This document shows, one piece after another, positions 1 to 8,805 of a stretch of DNA of 64,000 bases. The position numbers and the translations under genes were made by a program. The DNA comes from Cellulomonas sp. WB94. Its GTDB lineage: Bacteria > Actinomycetota > Actinomycetes > Actinomycetales > Cellulomonadaceae. How positions within the stretch are numbered: the stretch's first letter is position 1; each line of letters opens with the position of its first letter. Below the pieces are notes generated by a model. The model was not told the origin of the DNA and did no database searches. It saw only the letters and a program-made list of their open reading frames with translations. Location: contig NZ_QEES01000002.1 of assembly GCF_003115775.1 (NCBI RefSeq), forward strand, positions 372,001-436,000, read 5' to 3'.

Positions 1-40
1 GTCTCCGGGTTCTCGCACAGCGGCGACCCCGGCGCGGCCG

Positions 41-1021
41 ATGCCCGCCGTCGATGGCGCAGCCCGCACCCGCATCGGTCGCAGGCGAGCCATCGTCATC
101 GGCGCCGTCGTCGTGCTCATGGCCCTGCTCGCGTGGCCGATCGGCCTGGCGATCTGGGCGAACGGCAGGCTGACCCACATCGATGCCCTCTCGGGCGCCG
201 CCGGCACGCCCGGCACGACCTACCTGCTCACCGGTTCCGACTCGCGCGGGGACGGAGCCGTGCCCGAGGACGGGACGCTGGGCGCCCGGACCGACACGAT
301 CATGGTGCTCCAGGTGCCGTCGAGCGGGCCGGCCGCGCTCATCAGCCTTCCGCGTGACACCTACGTCGACGTCCCCGGGCACGGGCCTGCCAAGCTCAAC
401 GCGGCGTTCTCGTGGGGTGGTGCGCCGCTGCTGGTGCAGACGGTCGAGCAGCTCACGGGGCTGACGATCGACCACTACGCCGAGGTCGGGTTCGCAGGAC
501 TGGAGAACCTCGTAGATGCCGTCGGCGGCGTGAGCCTGTGCTCGGACCTCACGGTCAACGACCCAGACTCCGGCATGGTGTGGACACCCGGCTGCCACGA
601 GGTGGGCGGGGTCGAGGCGCTGGCGTTCGCGCGCATGCGCAAGGCCGACCCGGCGGGTGACATCGGTCGAGCGGAGCGTCAGCAGCAGCTCATCGGAGCG
701 ATCACGTCGAAGGTCTCCACGCCCTCGCTGCTGGTCGCGCCGGGCACGCAGGTGAGCCTGATCCGTGCAGGGACCGGGTCGCTCGCGGTGAGCAAGGGCT
801 CGGACATCGTCGACCTGGGGCGCATGGCCATCGCGTTCCGCAACGCGAAGGGTCCGGGCGGCATCACGGGTACGCCGCCGATCTCGAACATGGACTACCG
901 CCCGGGGCACAAGCTCGGGTCCACGGTGCTGCTCGACCCCGACACGACCCCGGCCTTCTTCGAGGCGATCAAGAACGGCACGCTTCCCGCTGGCCCCGTT
1001 GGTGGGGCACCGACCGCCTGA
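41..1021 (+). CDS. LytR-CpsA-Psr (LCP) family protein, 5' end uncertain
   Basis: LCP enzymes are membrane-anchored phosphotransferases that attach glycopolymers to peptidoglycan from outside the membrane. The 326-residue reading has a basic N-terminus followed by one membrane segment (about residues 18-40), then an extracellular LCP domain. Family landmarks seen are TDTIMVLQV, SLPRDTYVDV, the KLNAAFSWGG stretch, and the AFARMRKAD...RAERQQQ region with its conserved arginines. The frame stays open to the left edge, so the true start may lie outside the window. It converges on purE with only 3 nt between the stops. The exact polymer substrate cannot be read from sequence. Confidence 0.85.
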   Translation: MPAVDGAARTRIGRRRAIVIGAVVVLMALLAWPIGLAIWANGRLTHIDALSGAAGTPGTTYLLTGSDSRGDGAVPEDGTLGARTDTIMVLQVPSSGPAALISLPRDTYVDVPGHGPAKLNAAFSWGGAPLLVQTVEQLTGLTIDHYAEVGFAGLENLVDAVGGVSLCSDLTVNDPDSGMVWTPGCHEVGGVEALAFARMRKADPAGDIGRAERQQQLIGAITSKVSTPSLLVAPGTQVSLIRAGTGSLAVSKGSDIVDLGRMAIAFRNAKGPGGITGTPPISNMDYRPGHKLGSTVLLDPDTTPAFFEAIKNGTLPAGPVGGAPTA

Positions 1022-1030
1022 GATTCAGGC
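1016..1030. terminator. Small palindromic hairpin formed by two convergent stop codons
   Basis: GCCTGA and TCAGGC pair around a GAT loop. The left arm contains the LCP stop (TGA) and the right arm the purE stop (TCA on this strand). The stem is only 6 bp and has no U-tract, so termination activity is uncertain. Confidence 0.25.
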
Positions 1031-1570
1031 GCTGAACCCGGCGGCGCCCCGTCGGCCCGACCCGAACTGCGCGCGGAGCCGCTCCCCCTTGGCCTCCGCC
1101 TGCGCCCGCAGACCGTCCTGGAACGTTGCCATCGCGACAGCGAGCCGGCGCGCGTCGTCGTCGGTCCCCGAGGCGAGGATCCGCACCGCGAGCAGTCCCG
1201 CGTTGCGCGCGCCGGCTACCGAGACGGTCGCGACGGGGACCCCCGCGGGCATCTGCACGATCGACAGCAGCGAGTCGAGCCCGTCGAGGTAGGCGAGCGG
1301 CACGGGCACTCCAACGACCGGAAGCGTCGTGACGGCCGCGAGCATCCCGGGGAGGTGCGCGGCTCCCCCGGCACCCGCGACGATCACGCGCAGCCCTCGC
1401 GCCGCGGCCGTGCGGCCGTAGTCGAGCATCTTCTCGGGCTGACGGTGCGCCGAGACGACGTCCACCTCGACGGCGACGTCGAACTCCGCCAGGGCGTCGG
1501 CGGCCGCCTGCATGACCGGCCAGTCCGAGTCCGAGCCCATCACGATGCCGACCAGCGGGTTCACAGCCAT
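1025..1570 (-). CDS. purE: N5-carboxyaminoimidazole ribonucleotide mutase PurE
   Basis: PurE rearranges N5-CAIR to CAIR in de novo purine synthesis, acting in the cytosol after PurK. The 181-residue protein shows the class I signature: GSDSDWP near residues 11-17, SAHRQPE near 41, and [11 protein letters not shown] near 66. A GGGAG ribosome-binding site lies 8 nt before the ATG. It is downstream of purK on the same strand, with a 107-nt spacer. The C-terminal tail after the catalytic fold is low-complexity and slightly longer than in minimal PurE. Confidence 0.95.
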   Translation of the reverse strand: MAVNPLVGIVMGSDSDWPVMQAAADALAEFDVAVEVDVVSAHRQPEKMLDYGRTAAARGLRVIVAGAGGAAHLPGMLAAVTTLPVVGVPVPLAYLDGLDSLLSIVQMPAGVPVATVSVAGARNAGLLAVRILASGTDDDARRLAVAMATFQDGLRAQAEAKGERLRAQFGSGRRGAAGFSA

Positions 1571-1677
1571 GTCCGTCTCCCAGGATCGTGATGTGCAGTG
1601 CGAGAAGCTCAGCGTTCAGATGATCAGCGCGATCATGACCAGTCTCGAGAAGACCAGTCTCGAACACACCGGGTCGG
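1571..1677 (-). repeat. purK-purE spacer with hairpin and 15-nt direct repeat
   Basis: GACCAGTCTCGA occurs at 1637-1648 and again at 1652-1663, a period of 15. Just beside it, ATGATC (1620-1625) and GATCAT (1631-1636) form a 6-bp stem. The spacer could tune purE expression relative to purK. Function is not shown. Confidence 0.35.
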
Positions 1678-2844
1678 TCAGCCCACCGCGCCGCGCAGCA
1701 GCGCCGCGGCGGTCCGGGCACGCTCACGCACGTCGGCGAGCCCGTCCCCCGAGACGTTCACGTGCCCGAGCTTGCGTCCCTCCCGCACACTCTTGCCGTA
1801 CAGGTGCACCTTGGCGCCCGGGTCACACCGCCCGACGGCGCCGACGGCATCGGTCGGGTCGACCTCACCGCTGCCCAGCACGTTGGCCATCACGGTCCAG
1901 CGGGCGGTCTGGGTGGTCTCACCGAGCGGCAGGTCCAGGACCGCTCGCAGGTGCTGCTCGAACTGGCTCGTGACGGAGCCGTCGATGGTCCAGTGCCCGG
2001 AGTTGTGCGGGCGCATGGCGAGCTCGTTGACGAGCACCAGCGGCGGGTCGCCCGCTACGGCGGCCGGGACCTCGAAGAGCTCGACCGCGAGGACCCCCGT
2101 GACGCCGAGGCCGACGGCGATGGTCCGCGCGACCTCGAGGGCCCGCGCCGCGGTCGCGGGGTCGAGGTCGGGCGCAGGCGCGATGACCTCGGAGCACACG
2201 CCGCGCTCCTGCACCGACTCCACGACGGGCCACGCACGCACCTCGCCCGACGGGCTGCGGGCCACGAGGACCGCGAGCTCGCGCGTGAACGGCACCTTCT
2301 CCTCGACGATGAGCGCCACGCCGGCGCCGTCGTGGAACGCCTCGAGCCAGTCGCTGACCTCGGTCGCGGCGTGCACGACGCGGACTCCCTTGCCGTCGTA
2401 CCCGCCGCGGATCGTCTTGACGACCGCTGTACCGCCCACGTCGCGCAGGAACCGCTCGAGCGCTGCGGCGTCCGGGACCGGGGCCCAGCGCGGGCACGGC
2501 ACACCGAGCTCGGTGAGCCGGGTGCGCATGACCTGCTTGTCCTGGGCGTGCACGAGCGCCGCCGGGCCGGGGTGGACGGGGACACCGCGCGCGACGAGCC
2601 GCTCGAGCAGGACGTTCGGGACGTGCTCGTGCTCGAACGTGAGCACCGCGGCACCCGCGACCAGCGCCTCGATCGCTGCTGCGTCGCCCGCAGCACCGAC
2701 CGGCGCGTCGACGACGACCTGGGCGGCCGACGACTCCGGGTCCTCGACGAGCACCCGCAGGTGCACGTCCAGGGCGGCCGCGGGCGCGGCCATCATGCGG
2801 GCGAGCTGCCCACCACCGACCACTGCCACCACGGGTGCTGCCAC
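1678..2844 (-). CDS. purK: N5-carboxyaminoimidazole ribonucleotide synthase PurK
   Basis: PurK is the ATP-grasp enzyme that makes N5-CAIR from AIR, bicarbonate and ATP, feeding PurE just downstream. The 388-residue protein starts at a GTG giving VAAPVVAVVGGGQLARM. Seen are the N-terminal GGGQLARM loop, the LTFEHEHVP segment, the KTIRGGYDGKG ATP-grasp loop (about residue 145) and the C-terminal ELAMRPHNSGHWTID motif. The open frame extends much further upstream, but that part crosses the promoter and the divergent GtrA gene and has no PurK similarity, so I rejected it. A TAGGCT hexamer ends 8 nt before the GTG, suggesting a nearly leaderless transcript. Confidence 0.94.
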   Translation of the reverse strand: MAAPVVAVVGGGQLARMMAAPAAALDVHLRVLVEDPESSAAQVVVDAPVGAAGDAAAIEALVAGAAVLTFEHEHVPNVLLERLVARGVPVHPGPAALVHAQDKQVMRTRLTELGVPCPRWAPVPDAAALERFLRDVGGTAVVKTIRGGYDGKGVRVVHAATEVSDWLEAFHDGAGVALIVEEKVPFTRELAVLVARSPSGEVRAWPVVESVQERGVCSEVIAPAPDLDPATAARALEVARTIAVGLGVTGVLAVELFEVPAAVAGDPPLVLVNELAMRPHNSGHWTIDGSVTSQFEQHLRAVLDLPLGETTQTARWTVMANVLGSGEVDPTDAVGAVGRCDPGAKVHLYGKSVREGRKLGHVNVSGDGLADVRERARTAAALLRGAVG

Positions 2845-2852
2845 AGCGCCCG

Positions 2853-2858
2853 AGCCTA
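2853..2858 (-). promoter_or_regulatory. purK: -10 element of purK (TAGGCT)
   Basis: TAGGCT on the minus strand fits the actinobacterial TANNNT -10 form and lies 8 nt before the purK GTG. Confidence 0.45.
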
Positions 2859-2976
2859 ACCGAGACGACCGGCGCAGCCGCTTCCGGTGGGCGCCGGTGG
2901 GACGCTCCGAGGCGACATCGCGCCCGGAAGGATTCGGTCGGGACCCTTGACTCAGGAACCGTCCAGGCGCCCGGGC

Positions 2977-2982
2977 TATCCT
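2977..2982 (+). promoter_or_regulatory. -10 element of GtrA gene, leaderless (TATCCT)
   Basis: TATCCT is followed by exactly 6 nt and then the ATG at 2989, so transcription should start at or beside the start codon. No Shine-Dalgarno sequence is present. Confidence 0.5.
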
Positions 2983-2988
2983 CGAACG

Positions 2989-3507
2989 ATGAGCAACCTC
3001 GTGGCGCGGTCTCCGCGGCTGGCGGCCGTCCGGGCGCGCGTCGTCGAGCTCACCCGTTTCCTGGCCGTCGGCGGCGTGTCGTTCGTGGTCGACCTGGGCC
3101 TGTTCAATCTGCTCCGGTTCGGTCCTGGCGAGCTGCTGCTCCACAAGCCGCTGACCGCCAAGGTGCTGTCCGTCGCTGCCGCCACGCTCGTGTCGTGGGT
3201 CGGCAACCGGCACTGGACGTTCGCCGACCACCGGACGGCCCAGCGCGGCCGCGAGCTGCTGCTCTACGCAGTCATCAACGTCCTCGGCGTCCTGATCGGC
3301 ATCGCGACGCTCGCGTTCTCGCACTACACCCTGGGCCTGCACACTCCGCTCGCGGACAACATCTCGACCGTCCTCGGCATCGCGCTCGGCACGATCGTGC
3401 GGTACGTCGGCTACAAGCGGTACGTGTTCATCACGCCGTCGGTCGATGCGGAGCTCGCAGACCGCGAGCGGATCACTTCCGACGACGAGGTCGAAGCACT
3501 GGCCTGA
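2989..3507 (+). CDS. GtrA family membrane protein
   Basis: GtrA proteins are small polytopic membrane proteins linked to moving lipid-linked sugars across the membrane for cell-surface glycosylation. This 172-residue protein has four hydrophobic segments, beginning with LTRFLAVGGVSFVVDLGLFNLL, and the family motif SWVGNRHWTF between helices 2 and 3. The start chosen is MSNLVARS because a -10 hexamer sits 6 nt before it. A longer reading from 2887 would run through the promoter. It is divergent from purK. The LCP protein nearby is also an envelope enzyme, but a link is only suggestive. Confidence 0.85.
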   Translation: MSNLVARSPRLAAVRARVVELTRFLAVGGVSFVVDLGLFNLLRFGPGELLLHKPLTAKVLSVAAATLVSWVGNRHWTFADHRTAQRGRELLLYAVINVLGVLIGIATLAFSHYTLGLHTPLADNISTVLGIALGTIVRYVGYKRYVFITPSVDAELADRERITSDDEVEALA

Positions 3508-3584
3508 CGTCCTGCGGCGAGCCGTTCTCGGCGGACCGCGGTCAGCGCACGGTCCCGTCGCGATCTCCCCGGAGCCGTCTCGGC

Positions 3585-4907
3585 CTACCGCCACCGCCGC
3601 CCCGTCCGCGGCGACACGACCGACCCGCGCGGCAGCACCACGTCAGGCGCGAGTGATGCAGGCACCCCGGCAAGGAACAGCGCGAACACCGCGGGTCGGC
3701 GCTGCGCGAGCTCGAGCCGTCCGCCGTCGGCCGACGCGAGGTCCCGCGCGAGCGCCAGGCCGAGGCCGGTCCCCTTCCCCGACGTGACCTCGCGTTCGAA
3801 GATGCGCGGTGCGAGGTCGTCGGGGACGCCCTCGCCCTCGTCGGCGACCTCGACCACGACAGCTCCCGATGCGCCGCCGCGACGTGACGTGATCGTCGTC
3901 GTCCCCCCGCCGTGCTTGAGCGAGTTCTCCACCAGGGTCGCGATAACCTGCGCGAGTGCGCCGGGGGTCGCGAGGACCTGGATGCGCGGGTCGACGTCGA
4001 TGACGAGCCGGCGTTCTGCGGTCTCGAACGCGGGCGCCCACTCCTCCTCCTGCTGGTGCAGCACGTCGAGGAGCCGGATGGCCTCGGTGGTGCCGCCGCT
4101 CGCCCGTCGCGAGCGCATGAGCAGGTCGTCGACGACCGTGACGAGCCGTTCGACCTGTTCGAGGCTGATGCGGGCCTCGTCGCGGACGGTCGGCTGATCG
4201 GACTCGAGCATGATCTCCTCGAGGCGCATGGACAGCGCCGTCAGCGGCGTGCGCAGCTGGTGGGACGCGTCGGCCCCGAACTGGCGTTCGGCGGCGAGCC
4301 GTCCAGCGAGGCGGTCGGCGCTGCGGGCGAGCTCGGACGCGACAAGGTCGATCTCCTCGACCCCGGACGCCTGGACCTGCGGACGAACCTGCCCGGAGCC
4401 GAGCTGCTCGGCGGACGCCGCGAGGTAGACGAGCGGCGCGGCGAGCCTGTTGGCCTGCCAGATGGCCATGGCGATCCCCGCGGCGAACGCGACGACGGTG
4501 GCGACCACGACCAGGCCGATGACGCGCAGACTCAGCCAGAACACGTCCCACCAGGACACGTACAGGCTGATCTCGGCGCCGCTGCTCGAGGTGGTCCGGA
4601 CGGACAGGCTTCGGTCGGTGAGCTCGGGGCCGGCCTGGTAGCGACCGCCGTCGGGCGCGAGCACGAAGACGTTGGCGCGCAGCGTGCCGTTGCCGCCGAC
4701 GTACGGCTCGAGCATGCGTTCGGTGAGCGGGATGCTCTCGTCGATGCGGAAGTCGACGGTGCGCGCGAGCGCATCCGCCCGGGCCTCGAGCCCGCGCATC
4801 TCGTTCTCGCGGATGAGCTGGGCACCGAGGAACGCGAGGGGGAAGCCCAGGAGCACGACGGCGACCGTGACGGCCGCGATCGTGGCCTGGAGGACGCGGC
4901 GCCGCAC
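3585..4907 (-). CDS. Two-component sensor histidine kinase, HAMP-type
   Basis: This 440-residue membrane kinase should sense an extracytoplasmic signal and phosphorylate the adjacent OmpR-type regulator. It has a first transmembrane helix near residues 8-30, an extracellular region of about 100 residues, a second helix near 128-150, then a HAMP-like linker. The dimerisation box ADASHQLRTPLTAL carries the phospho-accepting His. The ATPase shows ENSLKHGG (N box), DEGEGVP (G1) and GKGTGLGLAL (G2). It starts at a GTG 4 nt after the regulator's stop, so the two are translationally coupled. The signal is unknown. Confidence 0.9.
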   Translation of the reverse strand: MRRRVLQATIAAVTVAVVLLGFPLAFLGAQLIRENEMRGLEARADALARTVDFRIDESIPLTERMLEPYVGGNGTLRANVFVLAPDGGRYQAGPELTDRSLSVRTTSSSGAEISLYVSWWDVFWLSLRVIGLVVVATVVAFAAGIAMAIWQANRLAAPLVYLAASAEQLGSGQVRPQVQASGVEEIDLVASELARSADRLAGRLAAERQFGADASHQLRTPLTALSMRLEEIMLESDQPTVRDEARISLEQVERLVTVVDDLLMRSRRASGGTTEAIRLLDVLHQQEEEWAPAFETAERRLVIDVDPRIQVLATPGALAQVIATLVENSLKHGGGTTTITSRRGGASGAVVVEVADEGEGVPDDLAPRIFEREVTSGKGTGLGLALARDLASADGGRLELAQRRPAVFALFLAGVPASLAPDVVLPRGSVVSPRTGRRWR

Positions 4908-4911
4908 GGAC

Positions 4912-5604
4912 TCAGCCCCGCTCGCCGGGGCCGATCTCGAACCGGAAGCCCATGCCCCGCACCGTCGTCACGTAGCGGGGTGCGTTGGCGTCGTCGCCGA
5001 GCTTGCGACGCAGCCACGACACGTGCATGTCGAGGGTCTTCGTCGAGCCGGACGGGTCGGAGCCCCAGACCTCGCGCATGAGCGTCTCGCGCGCGACGAC
5101 CGTGCCGGCAGCGGCGACGAGCACGCGCAGCAGGTCGAACTCCTTGGCGGTCAGGTGCAGCTCGCGCTCCCCCTGGAACGCGCGGTGCGCCGCCACGTCG
5201 ACGCGGACGTTCTGTGCGTGCAGCTCGTCCTCGTCGGCGGAGTCGCCGGCGGAGCGGCGTAGCAGCGCACGGACGCGGGCGAGCAGCTCGGCGAGCCGGA
5301 AGGGCTTCGTGACGTAGTCGTCGGCGCCCGCATCGAGCCCGACGACGAGGTCGACCTCGTCGGCGCGCGCGGTGAGCACGAGGACGGGGGTCGTCAGGCC
5401 CATGGCGCGGATGGCGCGGGCGACGTCGAGCCCGTCCATGTCGGGCAGGCCGAGGTCGAGCACGACGATGTCCGCATCGGACGCCGCGTCGATCGCGCCT
5501 TGACCGGTGCCTTGCACGCGGACGTCATAACCTTCACGTCCGAGGGCACGAGCCAAAGGCTCGGCAATCGCGGGGTCGTCCTCCGCCAGCAGCACCTGGG
5601 TCAT
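4912..5604 (-). CDS. OmpR-family response regulator
   Basis: This 230-residue regulator pairs with the kinase encoded just downstream. The receiver domain (about residues 1-115) has the acidic pair LAEDDP, phospho-acceptor Asp in VVLDLGLPDMDG and Lys in VTKPFR. The C-terminal winged helix (about 130-225) shows LTAKEFDLLRVL and TVRGMGFRFE, typical of the OmpR/PhoB effector. The start has no Shine-Dalgarno. A TAACAT hexamer sits exactly 6 nt upstream of the ATG, indicating a leaderless operon promoter. Target genes are unknown. Confidence 0.92.
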   Translation of the reverse strand: MTQVLLAEDDPAIAEPLARALGREGYDVRVQGTGQGAIDAASDADIVVLDLGLPDMDGLDVARAIRAMGLTTPVLVLTARADEVDLVVGLDAGADDYVTKPFRLAELLARVRALLRRSAGDSADEDELHAQNVRVDVAAHRAFQGERELHLTAKEFDLLRVLVAAAGTVVARETLMREVWGSDPSGSTKTLDMHVSWLRRKLGDDANAPRYVTTVRGMGFRFEIGPGERG

Positions 5605-5610
5605 CGGCCC

Positions 5611-5616
5611 ATGTTA
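5611..5616 (-). promoter_or_regulatory. -10 element of OmpR-type operon, leaderless (TAACAT)
   Basis: Minus-strand TAACAT, then 6 nt, then the regulator's ATG at 5604. The 187-nt region to the divergent kinase gene contains no other gene. Confidence 0.5.
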
Positions 5617-5778
5617 GGTCACGAGTGGGTGTGGAGCGCGAACGAACGCGTCGACAGCACCGAATTGACGCGCCCGACCCGGCGGCGCTGAGTCTTTGTG
5701 CGTCACTCCGTCCGAGGGCTGAGCCCGCCCAGCGCGGCCTCAGCCCCCGGGTGCGCGACGGCCCGGTGCCCGAGTGCC

Positions 5779-5784
5779 TACTCT
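5779..5784 (+). promoter_or_regulatory. -10 element of NarL-type kinase gene (TACTCT)
   Basis: TACTCT is followed by 7 nt and then a GTG at 5792. This supports 5792 rather than the upstream GTG (5774) or the ATG at 5786 as the start. Confidence 0.45.
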
Positions 5785-5791
5785 CATGGGC

Positions 5792-7039
5792 GTGGGCTGG
5801 TGGGAGCGTGCCGTCCGGTGGGAGGACACCCACCGGTTCGCCGTCGACGCCGCGGGCACCGCGTTGCTCCTGGCAGTGGCGGTACCGTTCACGACCGCGT
5901 TCGCGTCGGGCACCCGATCGGCAGCGACCGCGCTCTTCGCCCTCGCTCTCGTCGCACCGCTCGCGTGGCGGCGTCAGCTGCCGGCGGCGAGCGTCGCCAC
6001 CGTGTATGCCGTGGCCCTCGTCCACCTCGCACGCGGCCACGGCTTCCTGGTGCCCGCCGACCTCGCGGTCCTGCTCGCGCTGTACTCCGTGACGGTGCAC
6101 GGGCCCCGGTGGGCCCACCGGGTCGCGATCGCCGGTGCGGTCGCCGGCTCGTTCGTCCTGGCCGTCTCGATCGCGGGAACGTCCCAGCGGGGGACGGCCG
6201 GTGGCATCTGGATGTTCTGCTCGGCCGTCGCCCTCGCCGTCTGGGCGTTCGGGCTCGTCCGGCGTGCCCGCCGCGAGGCCATGGACGCGCTCGTCGACCG
6301 CGCACACCGGCTCGAGATCGAGCGCGACCAGCAGCACCAGATCGCCACCTCGGCCGAACGTTCGCGCATCGCGCGCGAGATGCACGACATCGTGGCCCAC
6401 TCCCTCAGCGTGATCATCGCCCAGTCCGACGGCGGGCGGTACGCCGCACAGCGAGACCCTGACGCAGCGACGCGCGCGCTCGGCACCGTCTCCGAGACGG
6501 GGCGGGCGGCGCTCGCCGACATGCGCCGACTGCTCGGCGTGCTGCGCCCCAACGCCGACGGCCTCCCCGCGTCAGCCGGGCGGACGGGCGACGTCGTCGT
6601 CGTGCCGCAGCCTGCCGAGCTGGATGTGGAGTCGCTCGTCGAGCACGTGCGGTCCAGCGGCCTGCGCGTCTCGCTCGTCCGGATGGGCACGCCACGCCGT
6701 CTCCCGCCAGGCGCCGGGCTGACCGTGTACCGCATCTGCCAGGAGGCGCTGACGAACGTGCTCAAGCACGCGGGGCCGGACCCGGCGGTCACGGTCCTGG
6801 TGCACTGGCTCCCGGCCGGCATCACCCTCGAGGTGAGCGACGACGGTCGCGGCGCGGCGGCCGAGTCCGACGGGCTGGGCCAGGGGCTGCTCGGCATGCG
6901 CGAGCGCGCCGCGATGTTCGGTGGGACGGTCGCCGTCGGCCCTCGCCCCGGGGGCGGCTTCCGCATCCGGGCGCAGATCCCGTTGCCTCCGGCCCCGCCC
7001 GACGCGCCGCCGGCGGACGCGCCACCCCGCTCCCCGTGA
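5792..7039 (+). CDS. Sensor histidine kinase, HisKA_3 (NarX/DesK-like) type
   Basis: This kinase pairs with the LuxR/NarL-type regulator encoded 49 nt downstream. Its N-terminal half holds about five hydrophobic segments (roughly residues 20-160) without an obvious extracellular domain, so it probably senses something in the membrane. Next comes a short coiled stretch, then the HisKA_3 box ERSRIAREMHDIVAHSLSVI with the phospho-accepting His. The ATPase domain shows EALTNVLKHAG and DDGRGAAAES followed by GLGQGLLGMRERAAMFGG. The tail is Pro/Ala-rich. With an exporter operon downstream of the regulator, a role in antimicrobial-peptide or lipid stress is possible but is inference. Confidence 0.88.
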   Translation: MGWWERAVRWEDTHRFAVDAAGTALLLAVAVPFTTAFASGTRSAATALFALALVAPLAWRRQLPAASVATVYAVALVHLARGHGFLVPADLAVLLALYSVTVHGPRWAHRVAIAGAVAGSFVLAVSIAGTSQRGTAGGIWMFCSAVALAVWAFGLVRRARREAMDALVDRAHRLEIERDQQHQIATSAERSRIAREMHDIVAHSLSVIIAQSDGGRYAAQRDPDAATRALGTVSETGRAALADMRRLLGVLRPNADGLPASAGRTGDVVVVPQPAELDVESLVEHVRSSGLRVSLVRMGTPRRLPPGAGLTVYRICQEALTNVLKHAGPDPAVTVLVHWLPAGITLEVSDDGRGAAAESDGLGQGLLGMRERAAMFGGTVAVGPRPGGGFRIRAQIPLPPAPPDAPPADAPPRSP

Positions 7040-7088
7040 GCACGTTCGCCGCGACAGGCCTTCCGTCCCGACCCCCAGAGAGCAGACC

Positions 7089-7838
7089 GTGACCACCCTC
7101 CCCGCAGGCAGCGACCCAACTGACCAGCCGATCAGGGTCGCGCTCGTCGACGACCAGCAGCTGGTGCGCGCCGGGTTCCGCATGGTCATCGACTCCCAGC
7201 CCGACCTCACGGTCGTGCTCGAGGCAGGGGACGGAGCCCAGGCCGTGCGCGCGCTCGCGAGCGGGTCGCCGGGCAGGTCAGCCCTTGGGCACGTCGACGT
7301 CGTGCTCATGGACGTGCGCATGCCCACGATGGACGGGCTGACGGCGACAGCAGCCATCACCGCAGCGGGGACCGAGCTGTGCCCCGCACCTCGCGTGATC
7401 GTCCTGACGACGTTCGACCTCGACGAGTACGTGCTCGCAGCGATCCGGGCCGGCGCGAGCGGGTTCCTGCTCAAGGACGCCCCGCCCGAGGAGATGCTGG
7501 GCGCGATCCGCACGGTGCACCGGGGCGACGCGGTGATCGCTCCGTCGAGCACCCGTCGGCTCCTCGAGCACCTCGTGACCGTGCTGCCCGCCGAGCTGCC
7601 CGATGACGGGCCGACCCCTGCCCACTCCGCCGTCGCCGACCTCACCGACCGCGAGCGCGAGGTGCTGGTCCTCATGGCGCACGGCCGCTCGAACACCGAG
7701 ATCGGCCAGGACCTGTTCGTCGCCGAGGCGACGGTGAAGACGCACGTCGGGCGGATCCTCGCGAAGCTCGGGGTCCGGGACCGGGTCCAGGCCGTCGTCG
7801 TGGCCTACGAGACGGCGCTCGTCCGACCCGGCGCGTGA
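7089..7838 (+). CDS. NarL/LuxR-family response regulator
   Basis: This 249-residue regulator is the partner of the preceding HisKA_3 kinase. Receiver landmarks are LVDDQQLVRAGF, the phospho-acceptor in VLMDVRMPTMDGL, the TTFDLDEYV switch segment and LLKDAPPEE with its Lys. The C-terminal GerE/LuxR helix-turn-helix reads LTDREREVLVLMAHGRSNTEI and then ATVKTHVGRILAKL. The GTG start was chosen because it precedes the receiver by a normal short leader. The open frame further upstream overlaps the kinase. A likely target is the ABC exporter starting 130 nt downstream, by proximity only. Confidence 0.92.
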   Translation: MTTLPAGSDPTDQPIRVALVDDQQLVRAGFRMVIDSQPDLTVVLEAGDGAQAVRALASGSPGRSALGHVDVVLMDVRMPTMDGLTATAAITAAGTELCPAPRVIVLTTFDLDEYVLAAIRAGASGFLLKDAPPEEMLGAIRTVHRGDAVIAPSSTRRLLEHLVTVLPAELPDDGPTPAHSAVADLTDREREVLVLMAHGRSNTEIGQDLFVAEATVKTHVGRILAKLGVRDRVQAVVVAYETALVRPGA

Positions 7839-7968
7839 GGATCTCGGGACCGCGTCCAACCACGGGATGAGGCTGTGCCCGCCCTGGGCCTGACGCGGCG
7901 GACCGGCTCTCTCCGTAGCGTCGTCGGCGACCGAACGAGCCGAACAAGCCGACGCATGGAGCCTCACC

Positions 7969-8805
7969 GTGGACACGACCGTGTACCTGCCCCTCACCGA
8001 GACGCTCGCACCACCCACGGTGGCTGCTCGAGCACAGGGTCTGACGAAGGTCTACGGCACGGGCGCCGCGGCGGTGCGTGCGCTCGACGAGGTCGACGTC
8101 GCGTTCACGGCCGGCGCGTTCACCGCGATCATGGGCCCGTCCGGCTCGGGCAAGTCGACGCTCATGCACCTGCTCGCCGGTCTCGACTCGGCGACGTCGG
8201 GGGCCGTCTTCCTGGGTGACACCGACGTCACCCACCTGGGCGACGACGCCTTGACCCGTCTGCGCCGGGACCGCGTCGGATTCGTCTTCCAGTCGTTCAA
8301 CCTGCTGCCAATGTTCACGGCCGCACAGAACATCACGCTCCCGCTCGAGCTGGCATGCACTCCCCTGACCGGCGACACCCAGGAGTGGTACGAGACGCTC
8401 GTCGCGACGCTCGGGCTCGGCGCGAGGCTCACGCACCGTCCCTCCGAGCTCTCCGGCGGCCAGCAGCAGCGGGTCGCGATCGCCCGCGCGCTCATCGCGA
8501 GGCCCGACGTCGTGTTCGCCGACGAGCCGACCGGCAACCTCGACTCGCGCTCGGGTGCCGAGGTCCTCAGCTTCCTGCGCCGGTCCGTCCGCGAGCTCGG
8601 GCGCACGATCATCATGGTCACGCACGACCCGACGGCCGCGGCCTACGCCGACCGGGTCGTGCTGCTCGCCGACGGGCGGATCGCGGGTGACATCGAGGCC
8701 CCGACACCCGAGTCGGTGCTCGCGGGGCTCGATGCGCTGCGACAGCTCGACGACCCGGTCGGCGACGGCACGGCGTTCGGTGCGCTCCCGCGGGCGGGTG
8801 CCTGA
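7969..8805 (+). CDS. ABC transporter ATP-binding protein (MacB/LolD type)
   Basis: This is the nucleotide-binding subunit for the FtsX-type permease that follows, whose ATG uses the last base of this gene's stop codon (TGATG). The 278-residue protein shows Walker A GPSGSGKST, Q-loop FQSFNLLP, signature LSGGQQQRVAIARAL, Walker B VVFADEPTGNLDS and switch His in MVTHD. Such pairs usually extrude peptides, lipoproteins or antibiotics, or act as mechanotransmitters. A TAGCGT hexamer near 7936 could be the -10. The location behind a two-component pair resembles bacitracin-type detoxification modules. The substrate is unknown. Confidence 0.92.
   Translation: MDTTVYLPLTETLAPPTVAARAQGLTKVYGTGAAAVRALDEVDVAFTAGAFTAIMGPSGSGKSTLMHLLAGLDSATSGAVFLGDTDVTHLGDDALTRLRRDRVGFVFQSFNLLPMFTAAQNITLPLELACTPLTGDTQEWYETLVATLGLGARLTHRPSELSGGQQQRVAIARALIARPDVVFADEPTGNLDSRSGAEVLSFLRRSVRELGRTIIMVTHDPTAAAYADRVVLLADGRIAGDIEAPTPESVLAGLDALRQLDDPVGDGTAFGALPRAGA

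Noticed and set aside
2845-3594. Long N-terminal extension of PurK
   Set aside because: The open frame crosses the purK promoter and the divergent GtrA gene, and its translation is low complexity. The known PurK start motif begins at 2844.
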